64,000 bases of DNA from Guyparkeria sp. SCN-R1 (GTDB lineage Bacteria; Pseudomonadota; Gammaproteobacteria; Halothiobacillales; Halothiobacillaceae), in assembly GCF_003932495.1 (NCBI RefSeq), contig NZ_QZMT01000013.1:20735-84734 (forward strand). Reading direction: 5' to 3'. The notes under the pieces are model-generated. The model made no database searches and had not been told where the DNA came from. It worked only from the letters and a program-made list of their open reading frames with translations. Within the stretch, counting starts at the first letter, position 1; the number at the start of each line of letters is the position of its first letter. The position numbers and the translations under genes were made by a program. Below are positions 1-9,843 of this stretch, piece after piece.

Positions 1-97
1 CCAGACCACCTACGGCATCATCGGTGTCAAGGTCTGGATTTTCAAAGGCGAGGTGTTCGGTGTGCCGGGCAGCGACGACGGCAAGTCGGCCGCCTGA
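1..97 (+). CDS. rpsC: 30S ribosomal protein S3, 3' end only
   Basis: Only the last 31 codons are in the window; the gene starts upstream. The visible peptide begins QTTYGIIGVKVWIF, the conserved C-terminal strand of S3, followed by a short polar tail ending DDGKSAA and a TGA stop. S3 sits at the mRNA entry tunnel of the 30S subunit. It lies 28 bases before rplP, the standard S10-operon order, which makes the call secure despite truncation. Confidence 0.93.
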   Translation, partial: QTTYGIIGVKVWIFKGEVFGVPGSDDGKSAA

Positions 98-125
98 TCA
101 ACGAATTGAAGTGGAGCTTTGAAAA

Positions 126-539
126 ATGCTGCTGCCAAAACGTACAAAATTCCGCAAGCAGTTCAAGGGCAAGAATCGCGGCGTTGCCAATAACGGCAAC
201 AAGGTGAGCTTCGGCGAATTCGGCCTGAAGACCCTTGAGCGCGGAAATATTACTTCCCGTCAGATCGAGGCTGGCCGTCGTGCCATCTCTCGTCACGTGA
301 AGCGGGGCGGTAAGATCTGGATTCGGATCTTCCCGGACACCCCGATTACCCAGAAGCCCCTGGAAGTCCGTATGGGTAAGGGCAAGGGCAGCGTCGAGCA
401 CTGGGTTGCCAAGGTGCAGCCGGGCAAGATGCTGTACGAAATCGAGGGGGTCAGCGAGGACGTGGCGCGCGAAGCTTTCGAACGCGCTTCCGCCAAGCTG
501 CCCGTGAAGACCACGTTCGTAACACGGTTGGTGATGTGA
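126..539 (+). CDS. rplP: 50S ribosomal protein L16
   Basis: This 137-residue protein has the normal L16 length. It starts [15 protein letters not shown] and contains the conserved block [14 protein letters not shown] near residue 60. L16 binds 23S rRNA close to the peptidyl transferase centre and the A-site tRNA. A GTGGAGC ribosome site lies just upstream of the ATG. The stop TGA shares one base with the start of rpmC, so the two are probably translationally coupled inside the S10 operon. Confidence 0.98.
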   Translation: MLLPKRTKFRKQFKGKNRGVANNGNKVSFGEFGLKTLERGNITSRQIEAGRRAISRHVKRGGKIWIRIFPDTPITQKPLEVRMGKGKGSVEHWVAKVQPGKMLYEIEGVSEDVAREAFERASAKLPVKTTFVTRLVM

Positions 540-730
540 TGAAGGCAACAGAATTGCGTGAGAAATCCGTCGACGAGCTGCGCGAAGAGCTGTTGGCCGT
601 CAAGCGCGAGCAATTCAACCTGCGCATGCAGCATGCCACGGGCCAGGAGGCGAAGACCCACCTGGCGCTGGAAGCGCGTCGCAATGTTGCTCGTATCAAG
701 ACCGTGATTGCGGAAAAGGAGCGTGCCTGA
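539..730 (+). CDS. rpmC: 50S ribosomal protein L29
   Basis: A 63-residue, mostly helical, charged protein of typical L29 size, starting [19 protein letters not shown]29 sits at the polypeptide exit tunnel and helps dock trigger factor and SRP. An in-frame GTG lies one codon earlier (536), but the ATG at 539 overlaps the rplP stop as TGATG and matches the usual L29 N-terminus, so I chose it. Next gene rpsQ starts two bases after the stop. Confidence 0.97.
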   Translation: MKATELREKSVDELREELLAVKREQFNLRMQHATGQEAKTHLALEARRNVARIKTVIAEKERA

Positions 731-731
731 G

Positions 732-1001
732 ATGACGACGGTATCCGAAGAAAAGAATGTCCGCACCCGTGAAGGGGTGGTTGTCAGCGACAAGGGCGAC
801 AAGTCCATTACGGTCGCGGTCGAGCGTCGCGTGCAGCATCCGCTGTACGGCAAGTACATGACGCGCACCAGCAAGTTGCGGGTGCATGACGAAGAGAACA
901 CCTGTCGCCAGGGCGACCGCGTCGAAGTTCGCGAGACGCGTCCGATCTCCAAGAACAAGACCTGGACCCTGGTCCGCGTTGTCGAACGCTCGGCTGAGTA
1001 A
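732..1001 (+). CDS. rpsQ: 30S ribosomal protein S17
   Basis: An OB-fold primary 16S rRNA-binding protein of 89 residues. The sequence contains [19 protein letters not shown] and the later block [16 protein letters not shown], both typical of S17. The open frame extends 24 bases upstream, but the ATG at 732 follows the rpmC stop directly and gives the family's usual N-terminus. It is part of the S10 operon and the last gene before the spc group begins with rplN. Confidence 0.97.
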   Translation: MTTVSEEKNVRTREGVVVSDKGDKSITVAVERRVQHPLYGKYMTRTSKLRVHDEENTCRQGDRVEVRETRPISKNKTWTLVRVVERSAE

Positions 1002-1012
1002 GGAGTTTCGTC

Positions 1013-1381
1013 ATGATTCAGATGCAAACCGTGCTGAATTCGGCAGATAACAGCGGCGCGCGCAAGGTCCAGTGCATCAAGGTGCTGGGCGGCTCGCATC
1101 GTCGTTACGCCGAGATCGGCGACGTAATCAAGGTGTCCGTGAAGGACGCGATCCCGCGTGGCCGCGTCAAGAAGGGCGAGGTCTACAACGCGGTGGTTGT
1201 TCGCACGGCCAAGGGCGTGCGTCGTCCGGACGGGTCGCTGATCCGTTTTGACGGCAACGCGGCGGTTCTTCTGAACGCCCAGCTGCAGCCGATCGGTACC
1301 CGGATCTTTGGCCCGGTCACCCGCGAGCTGCGTGGCGAGAAGTTCATGAAGATCGTCTCGCTCGCGCCAGAAGTGATTTAA
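1013..1381 (+). CDS. rplN: 50S ribosomal protein L14
   Basis: Exactly 122 residues, the usual length for L14, starting [21 protein letters not shown]14 is a beta-barrel protein of the 50S interface that contacts h14 of 16S rRNA and L19. A clear AAGGAGT ribosome site precedes the start. In most gammaproteobacteria it is the first gene of the spc operon; here only 11 bases separate it from rpsQ, so read-through from the S10 operon is likely. Confidence 0.98.
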   Translation: MIQMQTVLNSADNSGARKVQCIKVLGGSHRRYAEIGDVIKVSVKDAIPRGRVKKGEVYNAVVVRTAKGVRRPDGSLIRFDGNAAVLLNAQLQPIGTRIFGPVTRELRGEKFMKIVSLAPEVI

Positions 1382-1393
1382 GAGGGGGTCGAG

Positions 1394-1714
1394 ATGCGCA
1401 AGATTCGCCAAGGTGACGACGTGGTCGTCGTCACCGGTAAAGACAATGGTCGTCGTGGCACCGTGCTGCGGGTCGTTGAAGATGGGGCCCGAGTGGTCGT
1501 CGAAGGGGTCAACATGGTGAAGAAGCACCAGAAGCCCAATCCGATGATCGGACGGACCGGCGGCATCATCGAAATGGAGAAGCCCATTGATATCTCCAAC
1601 GTGATGCTGTTTAATCCGGCCTCCGAAAAAGGCGACCGGGTCGGCTTCAAGACGCTTGAAGACGGTCGAAAGGTTCGTTATTTCAAATCCAACGGCGAAG
1701 TCGTTGACGCTTAA
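1394..1714 (+). CDS. rplX: 50S ribosomal protein L24
   Basis: A 106-residue KOW-domain protein. The KOW motif is seen near the start ([20 protein letters not shown]), and the middle has [11 protein letters not shown] followed by [18 protein letters not shown], both classical L24 blocks. L24 nucleates early 50S assembly by binding domain I of 23S rRNA. It sits between rplN and rplE in the standard spc order, preceded by a GAGGGGG-type ribosome site. Confidence 0.98.
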   Translation: MRKIRQGDDVVVVTGKDNGRRGTVLRVVEDGARVVVEGVNMVKKHQKPNPMIGRTGGIIEMEKPIDISNVMLFNPASEKGDRVGFKTLEDGRKVRYFKSNGEVVDA

Positions 1715-1728
1715 CAGGAAACAGAGAA

Positions 1729-2268
1729 ATGGCTCGACTTCAGGAATACTACTCCAAGACGTTGCGTGGCGAGCTCGCCAAGAAGCTCGAACTCGACAAC
1801 GTAATGGCCGTTCCGAAGCTGACCAAGATTACGTTGAACATGGGCCTGGGTGATTCCGCTCGTGACAAGAAGGTAATCGATAGCGCAGTGGAAGAACTCG
1901 GCCTGATCACCGGTCAACAGCCGGTGGTGACGTATGCGCGCAAGTCGATCGCGGGCTTCAAGCTCCGCGAAGGCATGCCGTTGGGTGTCAAGGTCACCCT
2001 CAGGGGACGTACCATGTACGAATTCCTCGATCGGTTGATCCATGTGGCGAGTCCCCGTATCCGTGACTTCCGTGGCCTGAGCCCGAAGTCGTTCGATGGT
2101 CGTGGCAACTACAGCCTCGGGGTTCGCGAACAGATCATCTTCCCGGAAATCGACTTCGACAAGGTCGATCAGGTCCGGGGTATGGATATCACGATCACAA
2201 CGACCGCGAAGGACAACGACCAGGCCCGGGCATTGCTCGACGGCTTCGGTTTCCCCTTCCGTCGTTAA
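1729..2268 (+). CDS. rplE: 50S ribosomal protein L5
   Basis: At 179 residues this matches L5, which binds 5S rRNA in the central protuberance and touches the P-site tRNA and S13. Visible marks are [11 protein letters not shown] near residue 33, [20 protein letters not shown] near 60-80 and the [16 protein letters not shown] region near 130. It starts [13 protein letters not shown] and is 14 bases behind rplX. No oddities are seen. Confidence 0.98.
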   Translation: MARLQEYYSKTLRGELAKKLELDNVMAVPKLTKITLNMGLGDSARDKKVIDSAVEELGLITGQQPVVTYARKSIAGFKLREGMPLGVKVTLRGRTMYEFLDRLIHVASPRIRDFRGLSPKSFDGRGNYSLGVREQIIFPEIDFDKVDQVRGMDITITTTAKDNDQARALLDGFGFPFRR

Positions 2269-2286
2269 CAGAGACGAAACGAGACT

Positions 2287-2592
2287 ATGGCTAAGAAAAG
2301 CATGATTGCTCGCGAGGTCAAGCGCCAGAAGCTTGCTCGCCAGTATGCCGACAAGCGTGCCAAGCTGCGCGCGATCGTCGCCGACCCCGAAGTGGAGTTC
2401 GACGAGAAGATGGCGGCCTCCGCCGCGCTGGCAAAGCTGCCGCGCGATTCTTCCTACACCCGCCAGGTGCGCCGCTGCGCACTGACCGGTCGTCCGAAGG
2501 GCGTCTACCGGAAATTTGGCATGGGTCGCAACAAGCTGCGCCAACTGGCCATGTCCGGGGAAATCCCGGGCCTGCGCAAGTCGAGCTGGTAA
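2287..2592 (+). CDS. rpsN: 30S ribosomal protein S14, zinc-free type
   Basis: A 101-residue S14. It is the longer form that lacks the CxxC-CxxC zinc motif: the region CALTGRPKGVYRKFGMGRN keeps a single cysteine in place of the zinc knuckle. S14 is a late-binding head protein of the 30S subunit. Gene order rplE-rpsN-rpsH is standard. Starts MAKKSMIAREVKRQKL with a GAGACGAAACGAG stretch upstream as the ribosome site. Confidence 0.98.
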   Translation: MAKKSMIAREVKRQKLARQYADKRAKLRAIVADPEVEFDEKMAASAALAKLPRDSSYTRQVRRCALTGRPKGVYRKFGMGRNKLRQLAMSGEIPGLRKSSW

Positions 2593-2604
2593 GGAGAACG
2601 CGTT

Positions 2605-2997
2605 ATGAGTATGAATGATCCGATCGCGGACATGCTGACGCGCATCCGCAACGGCCAGGCCGCGCGCAAGCCGGAGGTTCGCATGCCGGCCTCCAAGTTC
2701 AAGAAGGCAGTTGCCGAGACGTTGAAGGACGAAGGCTACATCGCCGACATCCGCGTCGAGGGCGACAAGAAGCCGACACTGGTGGTCACCCTGCGTTATT
2801 TCGAAGGCAAGCCGGTCATCGAAAAGCTGAACCGCGTTTCCCGTCCCGGGTCGCGCAAGTTCTTCGGCGCCGAGGACCTCCCGCAGGTACTCGGTGGTCT
2901 GGGTGTTGCCGTGGTTTCCACCTCCGAAGGTGTGATGCCGGACCGTGAAGCACGTCGTCGCAATATCGGCGGCGAAGTCGTCTGCTTTGTTTCGTAA
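2605..2997 (+). CDS. rpsH: 30S ribosomal protein S8
   Basis: S8, 130 residues, binds the central domain of 16S rRNA. In enteric bacteria it also represses the spc operon by binding a mimic site near rplE; I did not find an obvious copy of that site by eye. Conserved pieces are [16 protein letters not shown] at the start and the C-terminal [14 protein letters not shown] site precedes the ATG (AAGGAGAACGCGTT). Confidence 0.98.
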   Translation: MSMNDPIADMLTRIRNGQAARKPEVRMPASKFKKAVAETLKDEGYIADIRVEGDKKPTLVVTLRYFEGKPVIEKLNRVSRPGSRKFFGAEDLPQVLGGLGVAVVSTSEGVMPDREARRRNIGGEVVCFVS

Positions 2998-3012
2998 CCG
3001 GTTGGGGGATTT

Positions 3013-3540
3013 ATGAGTCGAGTAGCACGAAAGCCGGTCGCGGTCCCCAAGGGTGTCGAGGTCAAGCTCGAAGACCAGGTTCTGTCCTTTAAGGGCAAGA
3101 ACGGTGAGCTGACCCTGAATGTTCACCCGACGGTCGGCGTGACCTTCGAAGACAACGAGATCCGATTCGCACCGAACAGTGATGACAACATTCCGATGGC
3201 CGGCACCATGCGTTCCCTGGCACAGGGTAGCGTCGACGGTGTCGCCAACGGGTTCGAGATCAAGCTCCAACTGGTCGGCGTCGGTTACCGCGCTCAGGTA
3301 CAGGGTCGGACCCTGAACCTGCAGCTGGGTTTCTCGCATCCGATCGATTACCCGCTGCCGGACGGCGTCACCGCGGAAACCCCGTCGGCGACGGAAATCA
3401 TCATCCGTGGCGCGGACAAGCAGAAGGTCGGCCAGGTGGCTTCCAACGTGCGGGCACTGCGTCCGCCGGAGCCTTACAAGGGTAAGGGTGTCAAGTACGC
3501 GGATGAGCGCATCCTGCGTAAGGAAGCCAAGAAGAAATAA
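3013..3540 (+). CDS. rplF: 50S ribosomal protein L6
   Basis: This 175-residue protein has the duplicated L6 fold and the conserved C-terminal block [15 protein letters not shown] near residue 150. L6 lies near the sarcin-ricin loop and the factor-binding site. The start [15 protein letters not shown] is the usual L6 N-terminus and is preceded by GGGGG. Position between rpsH and rplR is standard. Confidence 0.98.
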   Translation: MSRVARKPVAVPKGVEVKLEDQVLSFKGKNGELTLNVHPTVGVTFEDNEIRFAPNSDDNIPMAGTMRSLAQGSVDGVANGFEIKLQLVGVGYRAQVQGRTLNLQLGFSHPIDYPLPDGVTAETPSATEIIIRGADKQKVGQVASNVRALRPPEPYKGKGVKYADERILRKEAKKK

Positions 3541-3554
3541 TCGAGGGTGACGCG

Positions 3555-3908
3555 ATGAATGAAAGTACAAAACAGCGGCTGCGCCGCGCACGTCGCACCC
3601 GGGCGAAGATCAAGCAGCTCGGCGTCCATCGCCTGAGCGTGCACCGGAGCAGCAACCATACCTACGCTCAGGTCTTCGCACCGGAAGGTCAGGTAATCGC
3701 CACTGCTTCCACGGTAGGCAAGGGTGTACTCGCCGACGGCGAATTCGGTGGCAACGTGGCCGCCGCCAAGAAGGTGGGCGAGGCCATTGCCAAGGCTGCC
3801 CTGGAGAAGGGCATCGAGTCCGTGGCGTTTGATCGCTCGGGTTTCATTTACCACGGGCGTGTCAAGGCACTTGCCGACGCGGCACGCGAAGCCGGCCTGA
3901 AGTTCTAA
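3555..3908 (+). CDS. rplR: 50S ribosomal protein L18
   Basis: L18 of 117 residues, a 5S rRNA-binding protein of the central protuberance. Typical blocks are [17 protein letters not shown] near residue 30 and [19 protein letters not shown] near the C-terminus, which ends REAGLKF. The basic N-terminus ([17 protein letters not shown]) contacts rRNA. It is 14 bases after rplF and 12 before rpsE. Confidence 0.98.
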   Translation: MNESTKQRLRRARRTRAKIKQLGVHRLSVHRSSNHTYAQVFAPEGQVIATASTVGKGVLADGEFGGNVAAAKKVGEAIAKAALEKGIESVAFDRSGFIYHGRVKALADAAREAGLKF

Positions 3909-3920
3909 AGAGGTGAAGCA

Positions 3921-4436
3921 ATGAGCCGTAACGCAAAAGACGTCTCGAACGAAGGCCTGATCGAGAAGCTGGTCACGATCAACCGCGTGTCCAAGGTCGT
4001 CAAGGGTGGCCGCCAGTTCTCGTTCACCGCGCTGACCGTGGTGGGTGATGGCGAAGGCCGTGTTGGCTATGGCTACGGCAAGGCAAAAGAAGTGCCGGCC
4101 GCTATCCAGAAGGCAATGGACCGTGCACGCAACAGCATGATTGACGTGCCGCTCCGTGACGGGACCCTCCACTACCAGACCAAGGGCCGTCATGGTGCCG
4201 GTCGGGTGTTCATGAAGCCGGCATCGGAAGGTACTGGTGTCATCGCCGGCGGCGCAATGCGTGCCGTCTTCGAGGCAGCAGGCGTCCGTAACGTGCTGGC
4301 CAAGTGCATCGGGACCCGCAATCACATGAACGTGATCCGGGCGACGATCAATGGTCTCTCCCAGATCCAGTCGCCGGAAGCGGTTGCTGCCAAGCGCGGC
4401 AAGCGTGTCGAGGAAATCCTGGGGGATGAGGCATGA
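3921..4436 (+). CDS. rpsE: 30S ribosomal protein S5
   Basis: S5, 171 residues, an accuracy-related protein of the 30S subunit. The N-terminal double-stranded RNA-binding-like part carries [20 protein letters not shown] and the glycine-rich [14 protein letters not shown]. The C-terminal half has [20 protein letters not shown]. Its stop overlaps the rpmD start by four bases (ATGA), implying coupled translation. Confidence 0.98.
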   Translation: MSRNAKDVSNEGLIEKLVTINRVSKVVKGGRQFSFTALTVVGDGEGRVGYGYGKAKEVPAAIQKAMDRARNSMIDVPLRDGTLHYQTKGRHGAGRVFMKPASEGTGVIAGGAMRAVFEAAGVRNVLAKCIGTRNHMNVIRATINGLSQIQSPEAVAAKRGKRVEEILGDEA

Positions 4437-4630
4437 GTCAGAAGGCTAATGGCAAGATCCGGGTGCGCCTGGTTCGGTCGATGAATAATCGACTCGAGTC
4501 CCACAAGGCCTGCGTTCGTGGGCTGGGCATCCGCCGTATGCACCAAGAGGTGGAAGTGGCCGGTACCCCGGAAAACCGGGGCATGATCAATCGCGTCCAC
4601 TACATGCTCGACGTACAGGAAGCGAAGTAA
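4433..4630 (+). CDS. rpmD: 50S ribosomal protein L30
   Basis: A 65-residue L30, slightly longer at the N-terminus than the 58-60 residues usual in bacteria. The core [20 protein letters not shown] and the C-terminal [14 protein letters not shown] are characteristic. It overlaps rpsE by four bases and shares one base (TAATG) with rplO, so all three are translated as a coupled block. Confidence 0.96.
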   Translation: MSQKANGKIRVRLVRSMNNRLESHKACVRGLGIRRMHQEVEVAGTPENRGMINRVHYMLDVQEAK

Positions 4631-5058
4631 TGCGTTTGAACAAACTTTCCCCTGCCGAGGGTAGCCGCAAGGACGCCAACCGCGTCGGTCGCGGTATCGG
4701 TTCCGGGCTGGGCAAGACCGGCGGTCGTGGCCACAAGGGCCAGAAGTCTCGTTCCGGCGGCTTCCACAAGACCGGCTTCGAGGGCGGTCAGATGCCGTTG
4801 CAGCGTCGTCTGCCGAAGATGGGCTTCCGTGCGGCCAAGTCGCTGTACCGGGCGGAGATCCGCACCGCGGAACTCAATCGCCTGGACGGCGAGGTCACAC
4901 TCGCGTCGCTCAAGGCCGCTAACCTGATCCGCAACGACGTCAAGAGCGTCAAGATCATCCTTCAGGGTGACGTGGAGAAGAAGCTGCAGGTCAAGGGTCT
5001 GGCGATCAGCAAAGGCGCGCGCCAGGCGATCGAAGCCGCCGGTGGTTCAGCGGAGTAA
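4630..5058 (+). CDS. rplO: 50S ribosomal protein L15
   Basis: L15, 142 residues. The N-terminal rRNA-threading extension is rich in glycine and arginine ([20 protein letters not shown]) and is followed by [20 protein letters not shown], the most conserved part of L15. L15 is a late 50S assembly protein linking rRNA domains. The stop is three bases before the GTG of secY. Confidence 0.98.
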   Translation: MRLNKLSPAEGSRKDANRVGRGIGSGLGKTGGRGHKGQKSRSGGFHKTGFEGGQMPLQRRLPKMGFRAAKSLYRAEIRTAELNRLDGEVTLASLKAANLIRNDVKSVKIILQGDVEKKLQVKGLAISKGARQAIEAAGGSAE

Positions 5059-5061
5059 AGA

Positions 5062-6396
5062 GTGGCACAGGCAAACTCAGGGATAGGCGCACTTGCCGGG
5101 GCCGGTCGTTTGACCGAGCTCCGGCAACGTATTTTCTTCGTCATCATGGTGCTCGTGGTGTACCGGATCGGGACGTTCATCCCGCTGCCGGGCATCGACG
5201 TGGATGTCATGAAGGCGCTTTTCGAGCAGAACTCCGGCGGCATCCTGGGCATGGTGAACATGTTCTCCGGCGGGGCGCTCTCGCGCATGTCCCTGTTTGC
5301 CCTGGGCGTGATGCCGTACATCTCGGCGGCGATCATCGTGCAGTTGCTCACGGCAGTGGTGCCGTCGCTGGAGAAGCTGAAGAAAGAAGGCGAGGCGGGT
5401 CGGCGCAAGATCACCCAGTACACCCGCTACGGCACACTCGGCCTGGGCCTAGTCCAGGCGCTGGGCGTGTCGATCGCGCTGCAGGGTCAGTCGGTCGGCG
5501 GTTCGCCGCTGGTGTTCGCCCCCGGCATCGCCTTCGTGTTCATCGCCACCCTGACCCTAGTCAGTGGCACGATGCTGCTGGTCTGGCTGGGCGAGCAGAT
5601 CACCGAGCGCGGCGTGGGTAACGGGATTTCCCTGATCATCTTCGCCGGCATCGTCGCGGGGCTGCCGAGCGCCATTGGCGGCACGGCCGAGTTGGTCCGC
5701 ACCGGTGAGCTGCACGTGTTCACGATGTTGATCCTGGGCGTGCTGATCCTCGCGGTCACTGCGTTTGTCGTGTTCGTCGAGCGCGGTCAGCGCCGGATCA
5801 CAGTGAACTACGCGCGGCGCCAGCAGGGTCGCGGCATGGCGGGGCAGCAGTCCTCCCACCTGCCGTTGAAGCTGAACATGGCGGGCGTCATTCCGCCGAT
5901 CTTCGCCTCGAGCATCATTCTGTTCCCGGCGACGGTGGGTAACTGGTTCGGGCAGCAGGAAGGCATGGGTTGGCTCGCCGACCTGTCCAACACGTTGTCG
6001 CCGGGTCAGCCGCTGTATGTGCTGTTCTACGCGGCCGCGATCATCTTTTTCTGCTTCTTCTACACCGCGCTGGTGTTCAATGCCCGCGAGACCGCGGACA
6101 ACCTGAAGCGCTCGGGTGCGTTCGTTCCGGGGATCCGCCCCGGCGAGCAGACCGCGCGCTACGTGGACAAGGTGCTGACCCGTCTCACCTTCTGGGGCGC
6201 GATCTACATCACCGCGGTCTGCCTGCTGCCGGAGTTCCTGATCCTGTACTGGAACGTGCCGTTCTACTTCGGCGGTACGTCTCTGCTGATCATCGTGATC
6301 GTGTTGATGGACTTCATGTCGCAGGTGCAGTCTCACCTGGTTTCGCACCAGTACGACAGCCTGGTTCGCAAGGCACATTTCAAGAACGGGCTGTAA
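5062..6396 (+). CDS. secY: Preprotein translocase channel subunit SecY
   Basis: SecY is the inner-membrane pore of the SecYEG channel. The 444-residue protein starts with GTG and shows about ten hydrophobic segments. Visible family marks are the plug-side [19 protein letters not shown] near residue 60, the [18 protein letters not shown] block near 185-200 and the GIRPGEQT loop near 355. Normal length for the family. It is cotranscribed with rplO just upstream. What follows is unusual: the small rpmJ gene (L36), expected between secY and rpsM, is absent from the 80-base gap. Confidence 0.98.
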   Translation: MAQANSGIGALAGAGRLTELRQRIFFVIMVLVVYRIGTFIPLPGIDVDVMKALFEQNSGGILGMVNMFSGGALSRMSLFALGVMPYISAAIIVQLLTAVVPSLEKLKKEGEAGRRKITQYTRYGTLGLGLVQALGVSIALQGQSVGGSPLVFAPGIAFVFIATLTLVSGTMLLVWLGEQITERGVGNGISLIIFAGIVAGLPSAIGGTAELVRTGELHVFTMLILGVLILAVTAFVVFVERGQRRITVNYARRQQGRGMAGQQSSHLPLKLNMAGVIPPIFASSIILFPATVGNWFGQQEGMGWLADLSNTLSPGQPLYVLFYAAAIIFFCFFYTALVFNARETADNLKRSGAFVPGIRPGEQTARYVDKVLTRLTFWGAIYITAVCLLPEFLILYWNVPFYFGGTSLLIIVIVLMDFMSQVQSHLVSHQYDSLVRKAHFKNGL

Positions 6397-6430
6397 TCAC
6401 ACGGCCCGTCGTTTCCGTTTGCTATTGACG

Positions 6431-6462
6431 GCGCGTTGCGTTACGCTTTCGCGCTCTTTTTT
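6431..6462 (+). terminator. Hairpin with T run between secY and rpsM
   Basis: The gap between secY and rpsM holds a hairpin with outer stem GCGCG/CGCGC, inner stem GCG/CGC and loop TTA, followed by TCTTTTTT. It looks like a weak intrinsic terminator or attenuator that could lower transcription into the alpha operon. In enteric bacteria the leader of rpsM is also where S4 binds to repress translation, so the structure might instead belong to such a leader. The internal loop weakens the stem, so the assignment is tentative. Confidence 0.35.
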
Positions 6463-6476
6463 GGGGTGATATATCG

Positions 6477-6836
6477 ATGGCACGTATTGCTGGGATCAAC
6501 ATTCCCGTTCAGAAACATGTGGTCATTGGCCTGACTTCCATCTACGGAATCGGCTCGACCCGCGCCAAGCAGATCTGCGAAGCCACCGGCGTGGCCGAGG
6601 ATCGCAAGGTGCGCGACCTGTCCGAGGCAGAGGTTGAGGCCCTGCGTGCGGAAGTCGGCAAGTATGTAGTAGTCGAAGGCGACCTGCGTCGCGACGTTTC
6701 CATGAACATCAAGCGTCTGATGGACCTTGGTTGTTACCGTGGTCTGCGTCATCGCCGTGGTCTGCCGTTGCGTGGACAGCGCACACGCACTAACGCACGG
6801 ACTCGCAAGGGTCCGCGGCGCCTGGTCAAGCGCTAA
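6477..6836 (+). CDS. rpsM: 30S ribosomal protein S13
   Basis: S13, 119 residues, the head protein that contacts L5 and the P-site tRNA. It starts [19 protein letters not shown], carries the helix-hairpin-helix [15 protein letters not shown], and ends in the conserved basic tail [19 protein letters not shown]. First gene of the alpha group (rpsM-rpsK-rpsD-rpoA-rplQ). It is 80 bases from secY with no rpmJ in between. Confidence 0.98.
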   Translation: MARIAGINIPVQKHVVIGLTSIYGIGSTRAKQICEATGVAEDRKVRDLSEAEVEALRAEVGKYVVVEGDLRRDVSMNIKRLMDLGCYRGLRHRRGLPLRGQRTRTNARTRKGPRRLVKR

Positions 6837-6870
6837 TCAGGCTTAATATTCTTTCGAGAGTAGGATCTTA

Positions 6871-7260
6871 ATGGCTAAAGCAAGTCAAGGTACCCGTAAA
6901 AAGGTAAAACGCGTCGTCACCGATGCGGTCGCGCATATCCATGCGTCGTTCAACAATACGATCGTGACGATCACCGACCGTCAGGGCAACACCCTCAGCT
7001 GGGCGACTTCCGGGGGCTCGGGCTTCCGCGGTTCTCGCAAGTCGACCCCGTTCGCCGCCCAGGTTGCGGCCGAACGTGCCGGCGAGGCAGCCAAGGTATA
7101 TGGGGTCAAGAACGTCGATGTTGAAGTCAAGGGCCCCGGCCCGGGTCGCGAGTCGACCATCCGCGCGCTCAACGCCGTGGGCTTCAAGGTGGGCGTAATC
7201 ACTGACGTTACCCCCATCCCGCACAATGGTTGCCGTCCGCCCAAAAAGCGTCGCGTTTGA
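6871..7260 (+). CDS. rpsK: 30S ribosomal protein S11
   Basis: S11, 129 residues, of the 30S platform near the E site. Family marks: [19 protein letters not shown] near residue 20, [14 protein letters not shown] near 50, and the C-terminal [19 protein letters not shown] that is nearly invariant in bacteria. It follows rpsM by 34 bases and precedes rpsD by 28. Confidence 0.98.
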   Translation: MAKASQGTRKKVKRVVTDAVAHIHASFNNTIVTITDRQGNTLSWATSGGSGFRGSRKSTPFAAQVAAERAGEAAKVYGVKNVDVEVKGPGPGRESTIRALNAVGFKVGVITDVTPIPHNGCRPPKKRRV

Positions 7261-7288
7261 CGGTGCGTTTGTAAGGAGTATTTGACTT

Positions 7289-7912
7289 ATGGCTCGTTAT
7301 CTCGGTCCTACTTGTAAGCTTGCCCGGCGCGAAGGCACGGATCTTTTCCTCAAGTCCGGCGTCCGCGCACTGGAAGACAAGTGCCATCACGATCGCGCCC
7401 CTGGCCAGCACGGCTCCGGCCGTCGCCAGAAGGTGTCGGACTACGGTCTGCAGCTGCGCGAGAAGCAGAAGCTGCGTCGTATCTACGGTGTGCTCGAGCG
7501 GCAGTTCCGTAACTACTACAAGCGCGCTGCGCAAATGAAGGGCTCCACCGGCGAGAACCTGTTGCAGATTCTCGAGTGCCGCCTGGACAACGTTGCGTAT
7601 CGCATGGGCTTTGGCGCCACGCGCGCCGAGGCACGGCAATTGGTGTCGCATCGCGGCCTGCTGGTCAACGGCGAGGTGGTCAACATCCCGTCGTACCAGG
7701 TTTCCATGGAAGACGTGGTCTCGGTTCGCGAAAAGGCGAAGAAGCAGCAGCGCGTCAAGGATGCCCTCGAACTGGCCGCCCAGCGCGAAGTCGTGCCGTG
7801 GGTCACGGTCGATTCCAGCAAGATGGAAGGCGTCTTCAAGGCCGTTCCGACTCGGGACGAATTGCCGGCGGACATCAACGAATCGCTCGTAGTCGAGCTG
7901 TATTCGAAGTAA
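7289..7912 (+). CDS. rpsD: 30S ribosomal protein S4
   Basis: S4, 207 residues, a primary 16S rRNA binder that starts 30S assembly and, in enteric bacteria, represses the alpha operon. It has the N-terminal [19 protein letters not shown] and the S4 RNA-binding domain from about residue 97 ([20 protein letters not shown] ... [16 protein letters not shown]). No zinc-type cysteine cluster is seen. AAGGAG precedes the start. Confidence 0.98.
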   Translation: MARYLGPTCKLARREGTDLFLKSGVRALEDKCHHDRAPGQHGSGRRQKVSDYGLQLREKQKLRRIYGVLERQFRNYYKRAAQMKGSTGENLLQILECRLDNVAYRMGFGATRAEARQLVSHRGLLVNGEVVNIPSYQVSMEDVVSVREKAKKQQRVKDALELAAQREVVPWVTVDSSKMEGVFKAVPTRDELPADINESLVVELYSK

Positions 7913-7932
7913 ACGGTTTTCGGGGGTACGTA

Positions 7933-8928
7933 ATGCAACTGGGTTCTACAGAGCTTCTCAAGCCGCGCCTGGTCGACGTGGAAACGATCGACGACACCCA
8001 TGCGCGCGTCGTGCTGGAGCCGTTGGAGCGTGGATTTGGCTACACGCTGGGCAATGCGTTGCGGCGTATCCTGCTCTCGTCCATCCCGGGCGTTGCCGTC
8101 ACTGAGGCGGAGATCGAAGGCACACTCCACGAGTACAGCGCACTCGAGGGCGTCCAGGAGGACGTGCTCGAGATCCTGCTCAATCTCAAGGGGCTGTCGA
8201 TCACCATGCACGGCCGCGACGAGGCGGTGCTGAGCATCAAGAAGACCGGTCCGGGGACCGTGACCGCCGCCGACATCAAGGCGGATCACTCGGTCGAGAT
8301 CATGAACCCGGATCACGTCATCGCGACCCTGCGTGACGATGCCGAGCTGAACATGACGTTCAAGGTCGAGCGTGGCATGGGTTACGTGCCGGCTAGTGCC
8401 CGTCGTGACGACGAGGAAACGACGGTCGGGCGTCTGCTGATCGACGCATCGTTCTCGCCGCTGCGGCGCGTGGCCTACTCGGTCGAGCGGGCACGTGTCG
8501 AGCAGCGCACTGACCTCGACTCGCTGGTGCTCGACATCGAGACCAACGGTTCGATTTCGGCCGAGGACGCCATCCGCCAAGCGGCTGGCATCCTGGTCGA
8601 TCAACTGTCGGTTCTGGTCGATCTCAAGGCGGAAAAGGCCGAGCCGGTCGAAGAGCAGGCCCCGTCGGTTGACCCGGTACTGCTGCGTCCGGTTGACGAC
8701 CTGGAGCTGACCGTTCGTTCCGCGAACTGCCTCAAGGCGGAAAACATCTATTACATCGGCGACCTGATCCAGCGGTCGGAAATGGAATTGCTCAAGACCC
8801 CGAACCTTGGCAAGAAGTCCTTGACCGAGATCAAGGACGTGCTTGCCAAGCAGGGGCTGTCCCTCGGGCAGAAACTGGAGAACTGGCCGCCGGCCGAGCT
8901 CCAGAATCTGAGCGAATCCAAGATTTGA
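7933..8928 (+). CDS. rpoA: RNA polymerase alpha subunit
   Basis: Alpha subunit of RNA polymerase, 331 residues. The N-terminal assembly domain has [20 protein letters not shown] near residue 30. A flexible linker around 235-250 leads to the C-terminal domain with [15 protein letters not shown] and [20 protein letters not shown], which binds UP elements and activators. The frame is open far upstream within rpsD, but the ATG at 7933 gives the family N-terminus ([16 protein letters not shown]) and sits 20 bases after the rpsD stop behind a GGGGG site. Confidence 0.98.
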   Translation: MQLGSTELLKPRLVDVETIDDTHARVVLEPLERGFGYTLGNALRRILLSSIPGVAVTEAEIEGTLHEYSALEGVQEDVLEILLNLKGLSITMHGRDEAVLSIKKTGPGTVTAADIKADHSVEIMNPDHVIATLRDDAELNMTFKVERGMGYVPASARRDDEETTVGRLLIDASFSPLRRVAYSVERARVEQRTDLDSLVLDIETNGSISAEDAIRQAAGILVDQLSVLVDLKAEKAEPVEEQAPSVDPVLLRPVDDLELTVRSANCLKAENIYYIGDLIQRSEMELLKTPNLGKKSLTEIKDVLAKQGLSLGQKLENWPPAELQNLSESKI

Positions 8929-8952
8929 ACGAAATTTTTTGGAGTATTTGAC

Positions 8953-9351
8953 ATGCGTCATCGTCAATCCGGTCGGCAGTTGGGTCGTAACGCCTCACAG
9001 CGCAAGGCGCTGATGCGTTCGCTCACCAATGCCCTGATCGAGCACGAGGTCATCAAGACCACGGTTCCCAAGGCCAAGGAGCTGCGTCGCGTCGCCGAGC
9101 CGCTGATCACCCTGGCCAAGGAAGACAGCGTCCACGCGCGCCGTCAGGCCTTCGCGAAGGTCGGCAACAAGAGCACCGTCGGTAAGCTGTTCTCCGACGT
9201 CGGCCCGCGCTTCAAGGAGCGCAACGGCGGTTACCTGCGTATCCTGAAGTGCGGCTATCGCGCAGGCGACGCAGCGCCGATGGCCTACGTCGAGCTTGTC
9301 GAGCGTAGCGCCGAGCCGGCACCCGCCGTCGAGGAAGCTGCCGCCGAGTAA
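8953..9351 (+). CDS. rplQ: 50S ribosomal protein L17
   Basis: L17, 132 residues, at the tunnel exit side of the 50S subunit. The start [20 protein letters not shown] is strongly conserved, followed by the [20 protein letters not shown] region. The C-terminal tail ([14 protein letters not shown]) is acidic and alanine-rich, a common variable extension. Last gene of the alpha operon; an intrinsic terminator follows 38 bases later. Confidence 0.98.
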   Translation: MRHRQSGRQLGRNASQRKALMRSLTNALIEHEVIKTTVPKAKELRRVAEPLITLAKEDSVHARRQAFAKVGNKSTVGKLFSDVGPRFKERNGGYLRILKCGYRAGDAAPMAYVELVERSAEPAPAVEEAAAE

Positions 9352-9389
9352 TTCGGCAATCGGCGGGCGATGCGTCCGCCAAAATGTAG

Positions 9390-9419
9390 AAAGCCCGCCA
9401 TTTCGGCGGGCTTTTTCTT
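9390..9419 (+). terminator. Intrinsic terminator of the alpha operon
   Basis: A ten-base stem AAAGCCCGCC/GGCGGGCTTT with loop ATTTC is followed by TTCTT. It ends the long ribosomal transcript behind rplQ. The minus-strand DUF302 gene converges on it, but the opposite strand has a poorer T run, so it acts mainly on the + transcript. Confidence 0.9.
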
Positions 9420-9453
9420 GTTCTGGGGGTGTTGGCATCGCCGTGGGCGAGGG

Positions 9454-9843
9454 TCAGGCGCTGACTGTTTCCTCGATGATGCGGTTCATCGTCTGCTCGA
9501 CCTCGGTCGCGACATTGGTCAGCGCGGCGTCGTCGCTCAGCATCGAGAGCATGGCAGTCGGGCGGATCATCGAAACGATGACCTTTCCGTCGCGCTCGTA
9601 GACGGCGATGCGGCAGGGCAGGGCGTTGGCGAGGTCCATTCGGACGGCAAGCACCTCGGCGGCACGCTTGGGGTTGCAGACTTCGAACACCCGGCATTGC
9701 GGGGCGAAGTCGACGCCCTTGGCGTTGAGCGTGCCGTGGATGTCATGCGTGTGCAGCAGGCCAAACCCATTGGCCGGTACGGCATCACTCAATCGTTGGC
9801 AGGTGGTCTCGAAATCGTGCGGACTGTGGTGTTCGTCGATCAT
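9454..9843 (-). CDS. DUF302 domain protein
   Basis: A 129-residue soluble protein that is almost entirely a DUF302 domain. Marks: KGVDFAPQCRVFEVCNPK near residue 42 and DLANALPCRIAVYERDGKV near 70-88, followed by MIRPTAM. DUF302 proteins are small and of unknown biochemical role; some are linked to sulfur- or metal-handling genes in lithotrophs, which is background and not shown here. No signal peptide. It stands alone, converging on the ribosomal operon. Confidence 0.85.
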   Translation of the reverse strand: MIDEHHSPHDFETTCQRLSDAVPANGFGLLHTHDIHGTLNAKGVDFAPQCRVFEVCNPKRAAEVLAVRMDLANALPCRIAVYERDGKVIVSMIRPTAMLSMLSDDAALTNVATEVEQTMNRIIEETVSA

